Positions 26,272-36,538 are shown, counted from the first letter of the stretch. The stretch: 47,188 bases of DNA from Streptomyces sp. Isolate_45 (GCF_024721315.2 NZ_JANFAK020000056.1:1-47188), one strand, 5' to 3'. The notes: generated from the letters alone by a model not told the origin. Numbers and translations: made by a program.

Positions 26272-27150
26272 CTACGCGGCCGGCGCGCCGCTCTGTACCG
26301 CCTTGCGGTGGCGGGCGGTCATCCGCGAGCCGGATTCGCGGCGGGCGGCGCGGCGCAAGAGCGGTACCGCAAGGAGGAACCCGAGGACCGCCCAGGCCGT
26401 GAGGACCAGGGCGACCATGGGCAGTTCCCAGGAGCCGGCCACCTCGGCGGTCCGTGCCGAGTCCGGGAGCAGCGCCGAACGCAGGCCCTGCGCGATCCAC
26501 TTGAGCGGAAAGACCGAGGCCACCTGCTGGACCGGCACGGGCAGTGCGGTGATCGGGAACACCGCCCCCGAGGTGAGCAACAGCCCCATCGTCGGCAGCA
26601 TGATCAACGCGAGGGCCTCGCGGGGGTTGGGCAGTACGGCGCCTATGGCCGCGCCGAGCGGTACGACGGCGAGGAGCCCGAGTGTGGTGACCCACAGCAG
26701 CGTCAGCCAGTCGCCCGGCCCGTGCGGCAGTGGTCCGTCCACCAGCAGCGCTCCGGCGGCCAGGAGCAGCGCCAGGCTGCCGACCGCCAGGGCGACCACC
26801 AGTAGGCACTTGGCGATGAGGTAGGCCGGTATCCCGCCGGGCGTCGCGCGCAGCCGCAGCAGGGTGCCCTCCTCCCGCTCGGTCACGAGGATCTGCGGGA
26901 GGTTGATCAGCCCGGCCTGGAACAGCAGGTAGGCGGCGAAGCCCGCCAGCACCAGATGAGTCATGGGGGTTCGGGTCCCGGGCACGTCGTCGCCGATGTA
27001 GGCGGCGACGAGCAACGCGACGACCACGTTGGTCAGATGGCCGGACATCTCCTTGCCGTTGCTCAGGAGGTGTCGCAGCTCGATTCCGCCGCGCTGTAGC
27101 CCGGCACGCCGGCTGTTCGTACGGTTGGTGCTGTCAGCGCTGTTCGTCAT
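26272..27150 (-). CDS. ABC-2 type transporter permease
   Basis: A 292-residue membrane protein with six helices, the ABC-2 permease fold. The conserved EREEGTLLRLRATPGG sits in the first cytosolic loop region, and LPTMGLLLTSGAVFPITALP fits the ABC-2 signature. GAGGGG lies eight bases before the ATG at 27150, which is better placed than the GTG at 27159. It follows the ATPase gene by 12 bases. Together they form a heterologous exporter of unknown substrate, with drug or peptide export likely. Confidence 0.88.
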   Translation of the reverse strand: MTNSADSTNRTNSRRAGLQRGGIELRHLLSNGKEMSGHLTNVVVALLVAAYIGDDVPGTRTPMTHLVLAGFAAYLLFQAGLINLPQILVTEREEGTLLRLRATPGGIPAYLIAKCLLVVALAVGSLALLLAAGALLVDGPLPHGPGDWLTLLWVTTLGLLAVVPLGAAIGAVLPNPREALALIMLPTMGLLLTSGAVFPITALPVPVQQVASVFPLKWIAQGLRSALLPDSARTAEVAGSWELPMVALVLTAWAVLGFLLAVPLLRRAARRESGSRMTARHRKAVQSGAPAA

Positions 27151-27162
27151 GTGTGCCACCCC

Positions 27163-28109
<947 letters not shown>

Positions 28110-28113
<4 letters not shown>

Positions 28114-28454
28114 CGGCCCGCCTCCGCGTGGGGCTGCTGTCGTGCCGCCCCGGCCGCGGGTCCGGCGCTGTCGACGATGGCCCGGAGTGCCGCCACATGC
28201 CCTTCGAAGGCGGTGCGGCCGCGGTCGGTCAGCCGTACCTTCGTACGGCGGTTGCGGCCGCCGCCCTCCTTCTGGATCGCCAGGTATCCGGCCCCCTCCA
28301 AGGTGTGCAGCTGCTTGGAGAGAGCGGAGTCGCTGAGCGAGAGGCTGTCGCGGACGAACGCGAAGTCCGCCCACTCGGTGGCGGCGAGCAGCGCGACCAC
28401 CGACAGTCGGGTGGCGGGGTGGATCAGTTCGTCGAAGCCCGCGGGGGTGCTCAT
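28110..28454 (-). CDS. Winged-helix transcriptional regulator
   Basis: A 114-residue DNA-binding protein. The helix-turn-helix region reads FVRDSLSLSDSALSKQLHTLEGAGYL, with a basic wing (GGGRNRRTKVRLTDRGR), as in ArsR/MarR-like one-domain regulators. It overlaps both neighbours by ATGA, so the four genes form one operon. It probably represses its own operon through the inverted repeat at 28986-29004 (inference). No ligand-binding domain is present. Confidence 0.85.
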
Positions 28455-28966
28455 CGGCCCGCCTCCTCGTCCGCGACCGCCGGTTCGCCGCCGCTCCGCA
28501 CCGATTCAGCCGCCCAGCGGTTGGCGGGACCGAGGAACAGCAGGTAAACGGCCACCGCGACCGTGGCCTGGATGAGGCCGGCGTAGAGCGGCCCGAGCGG
28601 CTTGGTCAGGTGGTCCGCCAGCACGATCGTCCCGCCGACCAGCACCCCCGCCGCACCGAACGTGACCCACATACGCCCGGTACAGCGCGTGTGGTGCAGT
28701 TGCATCCGGCTCCTGCGACTGTTCATCACGATCAGCACGCTCAACAGGCCGACGTAGGCGCCCAGGAACAGTCCGACGCCCCACCCGGGCAGGTCCATGC
28801 CGACGCCGGCAAGGAACACCCACATGAGCGCGGCCGTGCCGTAGGTCATTCCGCGCCCGCCGGACGCGGAGCGCTCGTACTCGTCGTACACCCGCTCCTG
28901 CGGCACTCGGATGCGCTGGAGATCCTTCCATGCCTGTTCGGCATCCACCGGCATGCTCACGGTCAT
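28451..28966 (-). CDS. Small integral membrane protein, first gene of the ABC operon
   Basis: A 171-residue protein with four predicted helices (from about residues 40, 62, 103 and 128) preceded by a soluble helix (VDAEQAWKDLQRIRVPQERV). The exact start is uncertain: ATG at 28966 has GGAGG only three bases away, GTG at 28960 is better spaced, and ATG at 28954 is also in frame. Function unknown; probably linked to the transporter encoded downstream. Confidence 0.75.
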   Translation of the reverse strand: MTVSMPVDAEQAWKDLQRIRVPQERVYDEYERSASGGRGMTYGTAALMWVFLAGVGMDLPGWGVGLFLGAYVGLLSVLIVMNSRRSRMQLHHTRCTGRMWVTFGAAGVLVGGTIVLADHLTKPLGPLYAGLIQATVAVAVYLLFLGPANRWAAESVRSGGEPAVADEEAGR

Positions 28967-28985
28967 CGCCCTCCCGTCCCCGATT

Positions 28986-29004
28986 ACTTTCCCACAAGGA
29001 AAGT
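28986..29004 (-). promoter_or_regulatory. Inverted-repeat operator of the regulator-ABC operon
   Basis: ACTTTCC and GGAAAGT are perfect 7-bp arms around a 5-nt spacer, with another CTTTCC half-site at 29014-29019. The repeat overlaps the predicted -10 box, so a bound regulator would block RNA polymerase. The operon's own winged-helix protein is the likely ligand. Confidence 0.6.
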
Positions 29005-29029
29005 TACCTTTGGCTTTCCTGATAGGCAA
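29001..29029 (-). promoter_or_regulatory. Predicted sigma-70 promoter of the regulator-ABC operon
   Basis: On the minus strand TTGCCT (29024-29029) and TAACTT (29001-29006) are separated by 17 bp, each 4/6 to the vegetative consensus. Transcription would start near 28993, just upstream of the membrane-protein gene. Confidence 0.5.
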
Positions 29030-29074
29030 GTCGGAGGTTCGCCGATTCCGGGAGACGGGATCCGTGACGCTCGG

Positions 29075-29139
29075 CCCGGGGCCGAGGCCCGGGGCCGAGG
29101 CCCGGGGCCGAGGCCCGGGGCCGAGGCCCGGGGCGCAGG
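29075..29139. repeat. 13-nt tandem repeat (four copies plus a partial)
   Basis: The unit CCCGGGGCCGAGG occurs four times in perfect tandem (29075-29126), followed by a degenerate fifth copy. It lies upstream of the regulator-ABC promoter and just before the 29204 ORF. Confidence 0.85.
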
Positions 29140-29203
29140 GCAATGGCCGCGAGCGGAACTGGAACGATTGGGACAGTTCACGCACGCGCAGGTACGTGAG
29201 CTG

Positions 29204-29524
29204 GTGTCACGGTTGACGCCGGAGGCGAAGGTTCTCCCCGAGGAACCCGGTGTACTTGCCGTCTCCGACTGGCATGAACCGCTGAAGTTCCGTCATGCGA
29301 TGACTTTTCGTGGCGCCCGGCCCGATACCTTGCCCCCGGCGGAGATGGGGCGGCGAGCGGCCGAGGTGACGGCTGCCGCGGGCTGGGCGGTGAAGGAAGA
29401 ACTCGCCGACGCCCGCTTCGCCACCGGACGGCGAGACAGCGTCGTCATACGAGTACGCGTGTCCTTGATCTCCGATGTGGCGCTCTACCAGCGGAGACAC
29501 TACCCCGAGCCTTTCGGGGACTGA
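29204..29524 (+). CDS. Conserved Streptomyces-type hypothetical, probably truncated
   Basis: From the GTG at 29204 the frame encodes 106 residues: VSRLTPEAKVLPEEPGVL, then WHEPLKFRHAMTFRGARPDTLPP and a YQRRHYPEPF end. I recognise this as a Streptomyces protein family of unknown function, which is normally longer. The coding pattern seems to begin about 60 bases upstream (PRAELERLGQ), where the only ATG is one base out of frame. A frameshift at the start, beside the tandem repeat, is likely. Function unknown. Confidence 0.4.
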   Translation: MSRLTPEAKVLPEEPGVLAVSDWHEPLKFRHAMTFRGARPDTLPPAEMGRRAAEVTAAAGWAVKEELADARFATGRRDSVVIRVRVSLISDVALYQRRHYPEPFGD

Positions 29525-29664
29525 CCTCTCCCCCAGCTGCCAACTGCCCGTCCGTGGCGCTCTGATCGACGACGGCCGGGTCCGTGGCCTCCGTGTCGGG
29601 TGTCAGGGCGATCGGGACGCCGCGACCGAGAAGCCGGCCCCTTGATCGCGCCATCACACGGGTC

Positions 29665-31275
29665 CTAGCGGTACTCGACCGTCAGCGTCGCCTGCGTGTC
29701 CTTGTTCACGAACAGGTGGGCCGTCGTGGCCTGGTTCTGTTCGAAGCGCAGACGCGCCTGGGTCCGGCCGGAACGGTTGATCGCGTCCAGTCCGGCCGAC
29801 GTGAGGTTGCTGGAGGCCTTGCTGCCCGAGGAGAACGGGCCGATCTCGGCGGCGCCCTGGGCCGTCGTGGTGGCGGCCCAGTCGGGAGCCTCGACGGAGC
29901 AGCCGCCCAGGCAGCCGTTCTGGATGTCCACGAGGAGCCGGTTGCCGGCCGGGCTCGCCCACGGGTCGCCCGAGCCACTGCTCCTGGACAGCGTCACATA
30001 GGCCCGGGTGACGGTCTTCCCGGCCGGGATGCCCGTGGTGTCGAAGGACAGGAGTGTCCGGTTGAACTTGCTGTCGCTGCCGCGACCCAGCGCCAGACCG
30101 TACGTGCCCTCAAGGGTGCCCACGGCCGCGCCGGAGCCGTCGCCTGCCGCCTTGGCATAGCCATCCTCCGCGTCGACGCTGGGCAAGGTGACGCTGCCGG
30201 CGGGCGGCGGCGTCGTATCTCCGCCGTCAGCTCCCAGCGCACGGACCATGGCCATGATCGCCTCCAGCTGCTTTCCGCCGTGCTTGGCGTAGGCGGAGTC
30301 GCCCAGGTACCCCCACCAGTTCCAGCAGCCGTTGGGATTGTCCAGCGTGGTCGTGGCGATGGCCTGAGGGTAGAGAACGATGAGGTTGTTGGTGTCCGCG
30401 TACTCGTTCATGTACGCCTTGTCGATGAACGTGGTGCCGAAGCCCTGGTACGAGTAGCCCTGTTTGCAGCCGTGCAAGGTGACGACAACCTTGCAGGCGG
30501 CACCGTCGGCGCAGCTGCGGGGTACATAGACGAAGCCCTTCTCGTCCATGGAGACCGGCTTGGCCTGTCCGCCGGGCACGTATTCGTTCTGGTCGAACTG
30601 GATCAGCGAGCCGCCGAGCGCGGCGGCAGGGGCGCTGACCGTACCGAGCAGATGCCTGAGGAGGTCGCGCTCGGCGTCCATGCCGCAGTTGTTGATGAAC
30701 GGGGTCGCGGTCACACCGCAGGAGTTCGGGCCGAGCGGGCTGATCCAGGCGTGGCCTGCGGCGGTGCTCTGGTCGTAGAGGACGTCCGCGCCGAAGTGGC
30801 GGTAGTAGTCGGCGAGGGCGGTGACCACGGGCCGCTTGACCGTCGAGTCGCCCGAACCGCTGAAGACGTAGACCGGATCGCCGGACAGGCCCGCCGCGTC
30901 ATCGATCAGGCCCTGGGCCGACCAGTCGGTCGTCGTCTGCTTGAGCTTGGCCAGTTGGAGGTCCTGCGTGGTGTTCATGCACGCGTTCAGGGCAGTGCCG
31001 AGGTTGCCCTGCGCGCAATGGGTGGGACCTGACGCGAAGACCGCCGAACCATCGAACGTGCCCGAGTAGGCCACGTGGAGCTGAGTGGCCATGTACCCAC
31101 CCGAGGAGACTCCGGCGCTGTAGACCCCGTCGACCGCGTAGGGTTTCAGCTCGCCCGGTGAAGGTGGGACCGCCGGCGCCGCCACTGCTGGGGCCGCAGT
31201 GGCCGCAAGAGTGACCAGAGCCAAGACGGCGGCGACCCTGCCGCGCGCAGCCAACCTGCTGAGCATCGTGTACAC
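29665..31275 (-). CDS. Secreted PHB depolymerase-like esterase with C-terminal accessory domain
   Basis: A 536-residue extracellular hydrolase. A signal peptide (LSRLAARGRVAAVLALVTLA...AVAAP) is followed by an alpha/beta-hydrolase domain with the nucleophile elbow GVSSGG (Ser about 57), GSGDSTVKR, and a C-terminal catalytic region with LHGCKQGYSYQGFG typical of PHB/lipase-type depolymerases. The last about 165 residues are a DNRLRE/CBM96-like beta domain (DAEDGYAKAA, FNRTLLSFDTTGIP, RAYVTLSR) that may bind polymer. AGGAGG five bases before the GTG at 31275 decides the start over ATG 31266. Several Cys residues suggest disulfides. Confidence 0.88.
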   Translation of the reverse strand: MYTMLSRLAARGRVAAVLALVTLAATAAPAVAAPAVPPSPGELKPYAVDGVYSAGVSSGGYMATQLHVAYSGTFDGSAVFASGPTHCAQGNLGTALNACMNTTQDLQLAKLKQTTTDWSAQGLIDDAAGLSGDPVYVFSGSGDSTVKRPVVTALADYYRHFGADVLYDQSTAAGHAWISPLGPNSCGVTATPFINNCGMDAERDLLRHLLGTVSAPAAALGGSLIQFDQNEYVPGGQAKPVSMDEKGFVYVPRSCADGAACKVVVTLHGCKQGYSYQGFGTTFIDKAYMNEYADTNNLIVLYPQAIATTTLDNPNGCWNWWGYLGDSAYAKHGGKQLEAIMAMVRALGADGGDTTPPPAGSVTLPSVDAEDGYAKAAGDGSGAAVGTLEGTYGLALGRGSDSKFNRTLLSFDTTGIPAGKTVTRAYVTLSRSSGSGDPWASPAGNRLLVDIQNGCLGGCSVEAPDWAATTTAQGAAEIGPFSSGSKASSNLTSAGLDAINRSGRTQARLRFEQNQATTAHLFVNKDTQATLTVEYR

Positions 31276-31468
31276 GAACCCCTCCTGGATGGGAGTCAGA
31301 TCACCCCGAGGGGTGGCTGAAAGGGAACGTAACCGCGGCCGGGTCCGCGTGCTCATGGCGAGGATCGCCACAATCGGCCTCCCGTCGATGGGGGTTGGTC
31401 ACCTGGACGCGACGTGTCAAGGCTCCATCCGTCTCCTGCACTCTCGCCCGAATGGCCTCAGCCGGCCC

Positions 31469-31501
31469 CCCGTCACCCCGACGGTTGGCCGGGCTGACGG
31501 G
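31469..31501 (-). terminator. Inverted repeat downstream of the NmrA-like gene
   Basis: CCCGTCA and TGACGGG form 7-bp arms about 100 bases beyond the minus-strand stop. Possible terminator; weak. Confidence 0.25.
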
Positions 31502-31603
31502 AGGGAGTGTCGACTTCCGGCCAGGTTACCGACCTGTCTCTACAGGGGGTTCGCTGGTCGGGCAGGGCGCTTCCGGTGGCGCCTGCGTGGTGTCAGCGTG
31601 GTG

Positions 31604-32443
31604 TCAGCGGAACGCGGCGACGTTGCGGGCGGCCCAGTCGGTGAAGGGGCGCGGGGCGCGGCCGAGTACCCGCTGGATGTCCGGGCTGACACGTAGTTCG
31701 GCGAGGTTCGGGGAACCGAGAATGTCCAGGGTGTCATCGGCGAGCTCCGGCGGCATGTTCCGGGTCATGGTGGCCTTGGCATCGTCGCGGGTGAGCTCGT
31801 GGAATGTCACCGGCGAGCCGATTGCGGCGGCGATGGCCTGCGACTGCTGGCGCGGAGTAATCACCTCCGGGCCGGTCAGCTCATGGACGCCTTCGGCGTG
31901 TCGGCCGTCCAGCAGGCATGCGGCCGCGACCTCGGCGATGTCCGCGGGGTCGATGATCGGCACCCCGACGTCGCCGAAGGGCGCGGCGACGACCCGTCGC
32001 GTGCGGACGGACTCGGCCCACCACAGCGCGTTGGAGGCGAAGCCGCCCGGCCGAAGGATGGTCCACTCCAGGCCGGACTCGCGCAGCGTTTCCTCCAGTG
32101 CGCGCATCGCGATCCGTGTCGGGCCGTAGGGCCGGGTCACCACGCCGAGCGTGGAGAGCAGGACAACGCGTCGGACCCCGCAGGCCGCGGCTTCGCCGAT
32201 GATGTCGGCGGGGCCGGCGCCGGTGGCGTGCAGGTCGCCGGACAACAGTAGGAACAGGGCCTTCGCCCCCATAAGCGCGGGCCTGAGGCCGGCCGGCTCG
32301 GCCAGGTCTGCCACGACGTGGCGGACCCCGTCCGGCACCGCCGCCGCGTGCCGTGACACGGCGGTCACCTGCTGGCCCGCCTGGGCCAGCGTCCGCGTCA
32401 ACGGTCGGCCGATGTTGCCGGTAGCTCCGGTCACCATGATCAT
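31604..32443 (-). CDS. NmrA-like NAD(P)-binding oxidoreductase
   Basis: A 279-residue atypical short-chain dehydrogenase. The N-terminal MVTGATGNIGRPLTRTLAQAG is a Rossmann dinucleotide-binding motif, and WTILRPGGFASNALWW is the NmrA/QOR2-type region in place of the usual active-site YxxxK. Such proteins act as quinone reductases or redox sensors. AGGGG precedes the ATG at 32443. It is divergent from the HxlR regulator, which probably controls it. Confidence 0.9.
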   Translation of the reverse strand: MIMVTGATGNIGRPLTRTLAQAGQQVTAVSRHAAAVPDGVRHVVADLAEPAGLRPALMGAKALFLLLSGDLHATGAGPADIIGEAAACGVRRVVLLSTLGVVTRPYGPTRIAMRALEETLRESGLEWTILRPGGFASNALWWAESVRTRRVVAAPFGDVGVPIIDPADIAEVAAACLLDGRHAEGVHELTGPEVITPRQQSQAIAAAIGSPVTFHELTRDDAKATMTRNMPPELADDTLDILGSPNLAELRVSPDIQRVLGRAPRPFTDWAARNVAAFR

Positions 32444-32502
32444 GATTAGCCCCTTGTCGGAGTGTGTCTGTGCCCTTGACGCTACGAACAGGGCTAACTT
32501 TT

Positions 32503-32526
32503 GGTAAGGACGTACCTCCAGGTAAG
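32503..32526. promoter_or_regulatory. GGTAAG direct repeat in the HxlR/NmrA divergent promoter
   Basis: GGTAAG occurs at 32503-32508 and 32521-32526 (18-nt period), with TACC half-sites between. It sits 9-32 bases before the HxlR start and is a candidate HxlR operator. Confidence 0.35.
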
Positions 32527-32534
32527 CTCATGAC

Positions 32535-32900
32535 GTGGCGGAAGGCATGCAGGACGGACAGGCCGAGGCAGGACACCGGTATGACGTGTTTCACACGGAC
32601 TGCCCGGCACGCGATGTGGTCGACCATGTGACCAGCCGATGGGGCATCTGGGTACTGATCTCACTTCGGAACAGCAATCTCCGGTTCTATGAGCTGCGCG
32701 AGAGCATCCAGGGCATCAGCGAGAAGATGCTCTCCCAGACCCTGCGCGCCCTGGTCCAGGACAATCTGATCTGGCGGGAGGTCGAACCGACGACGCCCCC
32801 GCAAGTCACCTACGGGCTGACCGACTTCGGACAGGACATCAGCGAACCGCTCACTGACCTGTTCAACCGGATCACACGCCAACTGCCGCCGCGGCCCTGA
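32535..32900 (+). CDS. HxlR family transcriptional regulator
   Basis: A 121-residue one-domain regulator. CPARDVVDHVTSRWGIWVLISL carries the conserved N-terminal Cys of redox-type HxlR proteins, followed by RFYELRESIQGISEKMLSQTLRAL, the recognition region, and PQVTYGLTDFGQ. It likely senses an electrophile or oxidant through its Cys and controls the divergent NmrA-like oxidoreductase. The start is GTG at 32535; ATG 32547 is an alternative. Confidence 0.9.
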   Translation: MAEGMQDGQAEAGHRYDVFHTDCPARDVVDHVTSRWGIWVLISLRNSNLRFYELRESIQGISEKMLSQTLRALVQDNLIWREVEPTTPPQVTYGLTDFGQDISEPLTDLFNRITRQLPPRP

Positions 32901-33123
32901 CTACTGAGGGGCCCTGACGGCGGTAGCCCGGTGGTATGTGATCGCGAAGGATCCGCGCGGACCTGGGCCTGCGACGCGGGTCGCCGAGGGCCGCGAGGGC
33001 CGCGAGGCGCTTCAGGGTCATTCGCCGTGGTACCGCAGGAGGACCTTCACAGTTCGCCTGCGCACCCGGCGACCGAACCCCTTGGATTGGCAGTCCTCGT
33101 TCCCGCCAGGTCTCCCGTGCGCT

Positions 33124-34635
33124 TCACCCGCGATCGGACTGTCCTGCCGTGGGTGTGGCTCGGGCGATGAGCAGGGCTACGTCGTCGTGGTCGCCCGGAT
33201 GGCGAAGGGTTTTCAGGAGCTGTTCACAGGTGTCGTCCAGTGAGCGGTGGGGATCGTCGAGGGCATCGAGGAGGACACCGAGGCGGGTGTCGATCGGATC
33301 GTCGCGGGTCTCGACCAGGCCGTCGGTGTAGAGGACGAGCTGCGCTCCTGCCCCCATGGCGAGGCTGGTGGTGTGGAAGGCAACGCCGCAGCCACCCAGT
33401 GGCGCGCCGGTGGGCAGGTCGAGGAGTCGCCGGGTGCCGTCCGGGTGGAGGAGGACGGGCGGTAGGTGTCCGGCGAGGGAGAGGTGACACTGTGCCGTCC
33501 GGGGATCGTAGACGGCGTAGACGCAGGTCGCGATGGTGTCCAGGCCCTCGGTGATGTGGTCGAGGTGGTGCAGGACCTGGGCGGGGTCGAGGTCGAGATC
33601 GGCCAGCGTTCGGGTGGCGGTGCGCAGCTGGCCCATGGTGGCCGCGGCTGCGACGCCGCTTCCCATGACGTCGCCGACGACGAGGGCGGTCTTGTCGTCG
33701 CTGAGGGGGATCACGTCGAACCAGTCGCCGCCGATTTCCATGGTGGCCTGGGCGGGCCGGTAGCGGGTGGCGACTTCCAGGCCCGGTCGCCGCGGTGGGG
33801 TGTGGGGCAGCAGGCTGTGCTGGAGGGTGAGGGCGGTGTGGCGTTGTTCTTCGACGGCTCGGTGCCGTTCGGTGACATCCACGCTGGAGGTGGCGACGCC
33901 CAGCACGTTTCCGTTGGGGGCTTCGAGTCGGTAGAACGAGATGGACCATGCGTGGTCGTTGTCCGGGTCGGCGGGAGTTCGGCCGACGGTGTACTGGTCC
34001 ACGATGGGGATGCCGGTGGTCAGGACCTCGCGCATCGCCTCTTCGAAGGACGCGTCCACGGCAGGCAGCACCTCATGGACGTGGCGGCCAATGTGCCCGG
34101 CGGCCGGCACACCGTTGAGTCGCTCTTCCGCGGGATTGACCGAGACGTACCGAAGGTCGGTGTCGAGCACGCCCAGTCCGATCGGCGACTGGGCCACCAG
34201 CCGAGCGGAGAGCGCCAGGTCACGCTCGACCTGCCGTACCGTGGCCTGGTCCGCGGCCAGCCCCAGGGCGTAGTAGTCCTCCTGGGAGTCCAGCAGACGC
34301 ATGTTGCGGAACTCGACCATGCGCGTACTGCCGTCCTTGTGCCGGATGGGAAAAGTGCCGGCCCAGTTGCCTTTACCTGCCATGACCTGCGCGAACATGT
34401 CCAACACGACCGCCAGGTGCTCTTCATGGATCAGCAGGCGGCCCGCGAACTCGCCGAGCGCCTCCTCGGCGGTGTAACCGAACAGGTTCTCGGCCTGCGG
34501 GCTCCACAGGTCGATCCTGCCCTCGGCATCGAGGAGAACGGCCGCGACACCCAGCACATCGAGCAGGCCGCTCGGCCCGGACCCAGCGGCCCGCACCCCG
34601 TCGGCCTCGCCCCGCAAAGGCTCGCTTGCACCCAT
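33124..34635 (-). CDS. PAS-domain PP2C (SpoIIE-type) phosphatase
   Basis: A 503-residue protein. Two PAS domains come first (about 20-130, LLDAEGRIDLWSPQAENLFGY; and about 140-260, LGVLDTDLRYVSVNPAEERLNG), then a linker ending LQHSLLPHTPP and the PP2C catalytic domain (about 280-500). Metal-binding Asp motifs are EIGGDWFDVIP, VVGDVMGSG, LYTDGLVE and DDVALL. It probably links a small signal to dephosphorylation of an anti-anti-sigma factor. AGGAG lies before the ATG at 34635. Confidence 0.9.
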   Translation of the reverse strand: MGASEPLRGEADGVRAAGSGPSGLLDVLGVAAVLLDAEGRIDLWSPQAENLFGYTAEEALGEFAGRLLIHEEHLAVVLDMFAQVMAGKGNWAGTFPIRHKDGSTRMVEFRNMRLLDSQEDYYALGLAADQATVRQVERDLALSARLVAQSPIGLGVLDTDLRYVSVNPAEERLNGVPAAGHIGRHVHEVLPAVDASFEEAMREVLTTGIPIVDQYTVGRTPADPDNDHAWSISFYRLEAPNGNVLGVATSSVDVTERHRAVEEQRHTALTLQHSLLPHTPPRRPGLEVATRYRPAQATMEIGGDWFDVIPLSDDKTALVVGDVMGSGVAAAATMGQLRTATRTLADLDLDPAQVLHHLDHITEGLDTIATCVYAVYDPRTAQCHLSLAGHLPPVLLHPDGTRRLLDLPTGAPLGGCGVAFHTTSLAMGAGAQLVLYTDGLVETRDDPIDTRLGVLLDALDDPHRSLDDTCEQLLKTLRHPGDHDDVALLIARATPTAGQSDRG

Positions 34636-35324
34636 CCTCGGGACTCCTTCCAGCCGCCTCCGGCCGCAATGTCCTGCCAGGCCGGGGCCGGGTATCGGTT
34701 TCTCCGCCCCCGACCCTCCCATCGTCCCCCTCCACCGGCCTCACGTGCGCGCCACGCTGCCCCGGACTCGCCCAGCACGTTCGGGCCGGGCGGATCGAAC
34801 GAGTCTTGGCAGGGAAAACGGAACCAGTCGCGCAGGAGCCGGTAGTGCACATTCCGCAGGTTCGGGCGGGGAGACCCGCCGCTGTCCCGGAGCAGCCCGA
34901 GCTCCGCACATCACTGTCGTCCTCTGTTGTGTCACGTTTCGACATGGGCGGGTAGTCGGGGGACGATGGACGGGACGGACTCCCACTTGGGGTTGACCGG
35001 TATGTGCGCGAGGAGTGCACTCGCCCCGTGCCATGCAGCAGCACGGTCGCCAAGCCCGTGCCCCGAACCAGGGCACGTCATCCGCACCCATGTCCGGGCG
35101 CGAGGCTGCCACGAACCGCACACCGGCCCACGTCGACTACGCACAGTGACGCCGCGTCCGGGGTGGGCCCGTCGGGTTGCCCAGCAGCCTGCACCGAGCA
35201 CCGAGCACCCATCCGGGCACTCATCGAACTCGGCGTCGACCGGGCACGCTGAACAGCAACAACACCGACAGACCACGATGACAGCCAGCCGGGCGACCCG
35301 TGGCGATCGCCCTCGGTGTCCCTG
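34636..35324. other. 689-bp interval without a recognised gene
   Basis: Several overlapping open frames exist but none has a good start signal, family motif or natural composition. No hairpin or repeat stood out. Confidence 0.4.
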
Positions 35325-35639
35325 CTACCAGCTCTGCCATGCCGGGGCGGGGTAGCGAGGTGCGCGCCGCTTGCGGGCTTCGAGCCCTAGGAACGTGGCT
35401 CCCGAGGCGAGGGTCGTCAGGAACGACACCAGCATGGCCAGCGGCAGCAGGACGTTGGCGGGTTCACCCAGGCCCAACCACAGCGCCGCCGTACCCATCG
35501 CCAGAACCACCAGCAACGAAACCCTCGCGGTGAGCGACAGTTTGCCGCTCACCGCGACGAAGGCGTACCCGATGAGCAAACCCGGCGCGACGGCCACCAT
35601 CAAACCCAGGAACGCAATGACGAGCAAGGCGATGATCAT
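35325..35639 (-). CDS. Small membrane protein
   Basis: A 104-residue protein with three hydrophobic helices (starting MIIALLVIAFLGLMVAVAP) and a short basic Arg-rich C terminus. GGGGGT nine bases before the ATG is a weak ribosome site. Family not recognised. Confidence 0.6.
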   Translation of the reverse strand: MIIALLVIAFLGLMVAVAPGLLIGYAFVAVSGKLSLTARVSLLVVLAMGTAALWLGLGEPANVLLPLAMLVSFLTTLASGATFLGLEARKRRAPRYPAPAWQSW

Positions 35640-36001
35640 GTCGTACCGACCCCCGGATCTCACGACCAACTCGTGCCGAAGGCAGACGGATCCACGTCCC
35701 TCTGGCCTGGCAGCCCTTCCGCCCGCCATGCTGCCAGGTTTTCTGAACACGTTCAACACGGCTCGTGGAGGGCCCACGAGCAGAAGGACCAGCAGCTCGA
35801 CCGGGCCGACCAGGACAACCCAGCCACCACCGGCCGTCGGCCGGCCGCTCCCGGACATCACCCATCACCGCAAAGGGTGCGAACCCCCGCACCCATATCC
35901 GAGCGCCCCGCACCGGCACAGGTCGGCCGATGTCCCCGCCCGTCACCCACGAGTTCGGTGGGAGCGTCAGCCGTCTCTGGGTGGGCGGCGCGCCGGCTGT
36001 C

Positions 36002-36538
36002 TCAGATCTCGTCGAGGACCTGCTCCATCTCCTTGAGTTCGGGCTCACTCAGTACGGTCCGGAGATCGAGGAGTTCCGCGGTCCATGCGGGGGTGCGCAT
36101 CATGAGGATGGAATGGAGGGTGGGGTGGACGGTGACCTCCGCCTGGTAGTCGCGGCGCTCGGTGTGCCGGAGCACGGCCCGCAGCGACCCGTCGGCGGTC
36201 TCGGTGACCGGAACCGAGAAGTCCAGGGTCCAATCGTGACCTTGTCCACCCTCGATCCCGCGATGACGGGGCACGAGCAGTGCCACCGCGGAAGTGAACG
36301 AGGGGGTGGTGGGAAGGTCCGTGCGGACGTTCCCGTCGGGACCTGTGCAGCGGGAGCCGTGCGGAGTGCTGACGGTGCGCCCGCCCTGGTCGACGTCCAG
36401 GATCCACCGGTCGGTCGCCAGGTAGCGCAATGTACCCGTCTCGCCGGTCTCCCCCTCAGCGAAGACCGTACGGAACGAGCAGGCCGCCTGCGACGGATCG
36501 GCGGCGAGCAGCAGTCCAAGCAGAGTGGTGTGGTCCAT
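36002..36538 (-). CDS. Hypothetical protein
   Basis: A 178-residue soluble protein starting MDHTTLLGLLLAADPSQAA. It appears beta-rich, with LRYLATDRWILDVDQGG and a C-terminal helix (EPELKEMEQVLDEI). No family recognised. Codon use is normal. Confidence 0.6.
   Translation of the reverse strand: MDHTTLLGLLLAADPSQAACSFRTVFAEGETGETGTLRYLATDRWILDVDQGGRTVSTPHGSRCTGPDGNVRTDLPTTPSFTSAVALLVPRHRGIEGGQGHDWTLDFSVPVTETADGSLRAVLRHTERRDYQAEVTVHPTLHSILMMRTPAWTAELLDLRTVLSEPELKEMEQVLDEI

Noticed and set aside
31586..31607. 11-nt tandem duplication at the NmrA stop codon
   Set aside because: Real, but it lies after the stop and has no evident effect.
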